In this document: one piece after another, positions 44,071 through 44,658 of the stretch
How the letters are laid out: the number at the start of each line of letters is the position of its first letter
Numbering within the stretch: the stretch's first letter is position 1
Source of the DNA: Akkermansiaceae bacterium
GTDB taxonomy: Bacteria; Verrucomicrobiota; Verrucomicrobiia; Verrucomicrobiales; Akkermansiaceae
NCBI GenBank assembly: GCA_025362955.1
Contig: JANYFB010000131.1
Coordinates: forward strand, 1 to 44,658
Direction of reading: 5' to 3'
Length of the DNA: 44,658 nucleotides
Notes under the pieces: generated by a model
What the model was told of the DNA's origin: nothing
The model's database searches: none
What the model saw: the letters and a program-made list of their open reading frames with translations, nothing else
Translations under genes and position numbers: made by a program

Positions 44071-44301
44071 ATGTCAGACTCACCTCCACCCAACCGCGCG
44101 GCAGCCGCCGCAAAAATCGCCGCGAACCCCTCGGGTTACAAGGTTTGTGAAGGCTGTGATTCGATTGTGGGCAGTGGAGCTTCGCTTTGCCCGAATTGTC
44201 ATAGCTATCGGTTCGATGCCGCGCCTGAGCGGGTGACCCTCCAAGCTAGGATTCTTGGAGCGAGGGAACAAACATCGGTTACTGCCGATGATCTCGGGTA
44301 A
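44071..44301 (+). CDS. small zinc-ribbon protein
   Basis: A 76-residue protein. The core CEGCDSIVGSGASLCPNC is a zinc ribbon of two Cys-x2-Cys pairs separated by about 10 residues. The N-terminus is Ala/Pro-rich (PPNRAAAAAKIAANPSGYK), the C-terminus acidic. I do not recognise a named family; zinc-ribbon proteins of this size often bind nucleic acid or assist an enzyme. Only 7 bases separate it from the next gene, so the two are probably linked. The frame upstream is open, but the ATG at 44071 precedes a natural N-terminus. Confidence 0.65.
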   Translation: MSDSPPPNRAAAAAKIAANPSGYKVCEGCDSIVGSGASLCPNCHSYRFDAAPERVTLQARILGAREQTSVTADDLG

Positions 44302-44308
44302 GAATTCC

Positions 44309-44658
44309 ATGAGCGCCATCGGATTCAAAGAGTGGCAGGTGGTGTGCGATGCGCTGGCCACGGGAAGACAGTCGATCCTATTGCGGAAAGGTGGCATTCA
44401 CGAAGGCCGTCAGGGATTTTCTTTTGCTCACGAGTCGTTCTTCCTGTTTCCAACCCGCTTCCACGCCCTAGCCGACCAAGTCCGGGAAGGCGAAGTGAAT
44501 GTTTTACCCGGATGGCAGCCGGGTGAGTCCATCCGCATCACCCACCAAGCCGTAGCGCAGTGGGCAATTACTTTGACAGATTGGGAGAAAGTCGCGGCCT
44601 TGGAGCCGCTCCACATCTACTCGGAAGCCACCGTCCGGGATCGCTTCAATTGGGAAGG
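44309..44658 (+). CDS. DUF1802-like protein, 5' part (runs off the right edge)
   Basis: The first ~116 residues start SAIGFKEWQVVCDALATGRQSILLRKGGIHEG and continue FSFAHESFFLFPTRFH and IRITHQAVAQWAIT. The F-K-E-W ... R-K-G-G-I-x-E-G ... F-F-L-F-P-T pattern is that of DUF1802, a family of unknown function. The frame is open to the last base, so the C-terminus is missing. It follows the zinc-ribbon gene by 7 bases and may be translated with it. Confidence 0.75.
   Translation, partial: MSAIGFKEWQVVCDALATGRQSILLRKGGIHEGRQGFSFAHESFFLFPTRFHALADQVREGEVNVLPGWQPGESIRITHQAVAQWAITLTDWEKVAALEPLHIYSEATVRDRFNWE

Overview
The window looks like a GC-rich chromosome segment of a Verrucomicrobiota bacterium, probably close to Verrucomicrobiales. 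The evidence is a large DUF1800 protein next to a twin-arginine DUF1501 protein, PEP-CTERM tailed surface proteins, a DNRLRE-type secreted protein, tandem secreted proteins with 'DP-x-AAL-x-W' motifs, and few clear Shine-Dalgarno sequences. No rRNA, tRNA, CRISPR array, phage or transposase gene was seen.

Layout. 1-1080: an accessory segment with the 3' end of an HNH nuclease gene, one integron-type attC site, and a cassette holding an intact antitoxin gene and a decayed PIN toxin gene. 1085-9630: housekeeping genes (argS, a PTS IIA-like gene, grpE-dnaJ-rsmE, a secreted CAP-like protein, mazG and a rhomboid protease). 9630-20410: small envelope proteins (DUF3309, a DUF6515-like lipoprotein), a PEP-CTERM protein, a pseudopilin-tail-like protein and the DUF1501/DUF1800 pair. 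20700-28900: a glycine-rich RRM protein, a GspF-like protein, a fused metallo-beta-lactamase exonuclease and ATP-dependent DNA ligase, two tandem paralogous secreted proteins and a lipoprotein amidase. 29014-29859: rplM-rpsI.

29957-33495 is the most unusual part. A frameshifted C-terminal remnant of a tyrosine recombinase lies on the minus strand. It is followed by a stretch with an inverted-repeat family, then four small genes or gene pairs all on the plus strand, each followed by a palindromic attC-like site (GCCTAAC ... GTTAGGC). The cassettes carry two proteins of unknown function, an intact VapBC-type toxin-antitoxin pair and a PEP-CTERM protein. The layout is that of a decayed chromosomal integron. 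The lone attC near position 241, about 30 kb away, has the same arm sequence.

33521-44658: ordinary genes again: KpsF/KdsD sugar-phosphate isomerase, queF-queC (queuosine pathway), pheT, acylphosphatase, folP, a second amidase, a cellulose-synthase-like glycosyltransferase, an L,D-transpeptidase lipoprotein, rpsT, a small zinc-ribbon protein, and a DUF1802-like gene running off the right edge.

All calls come from reading the sequence and from memory of protein families. No database search was run, and start codons were often chosen by where family similarity or a signal peptide begins.
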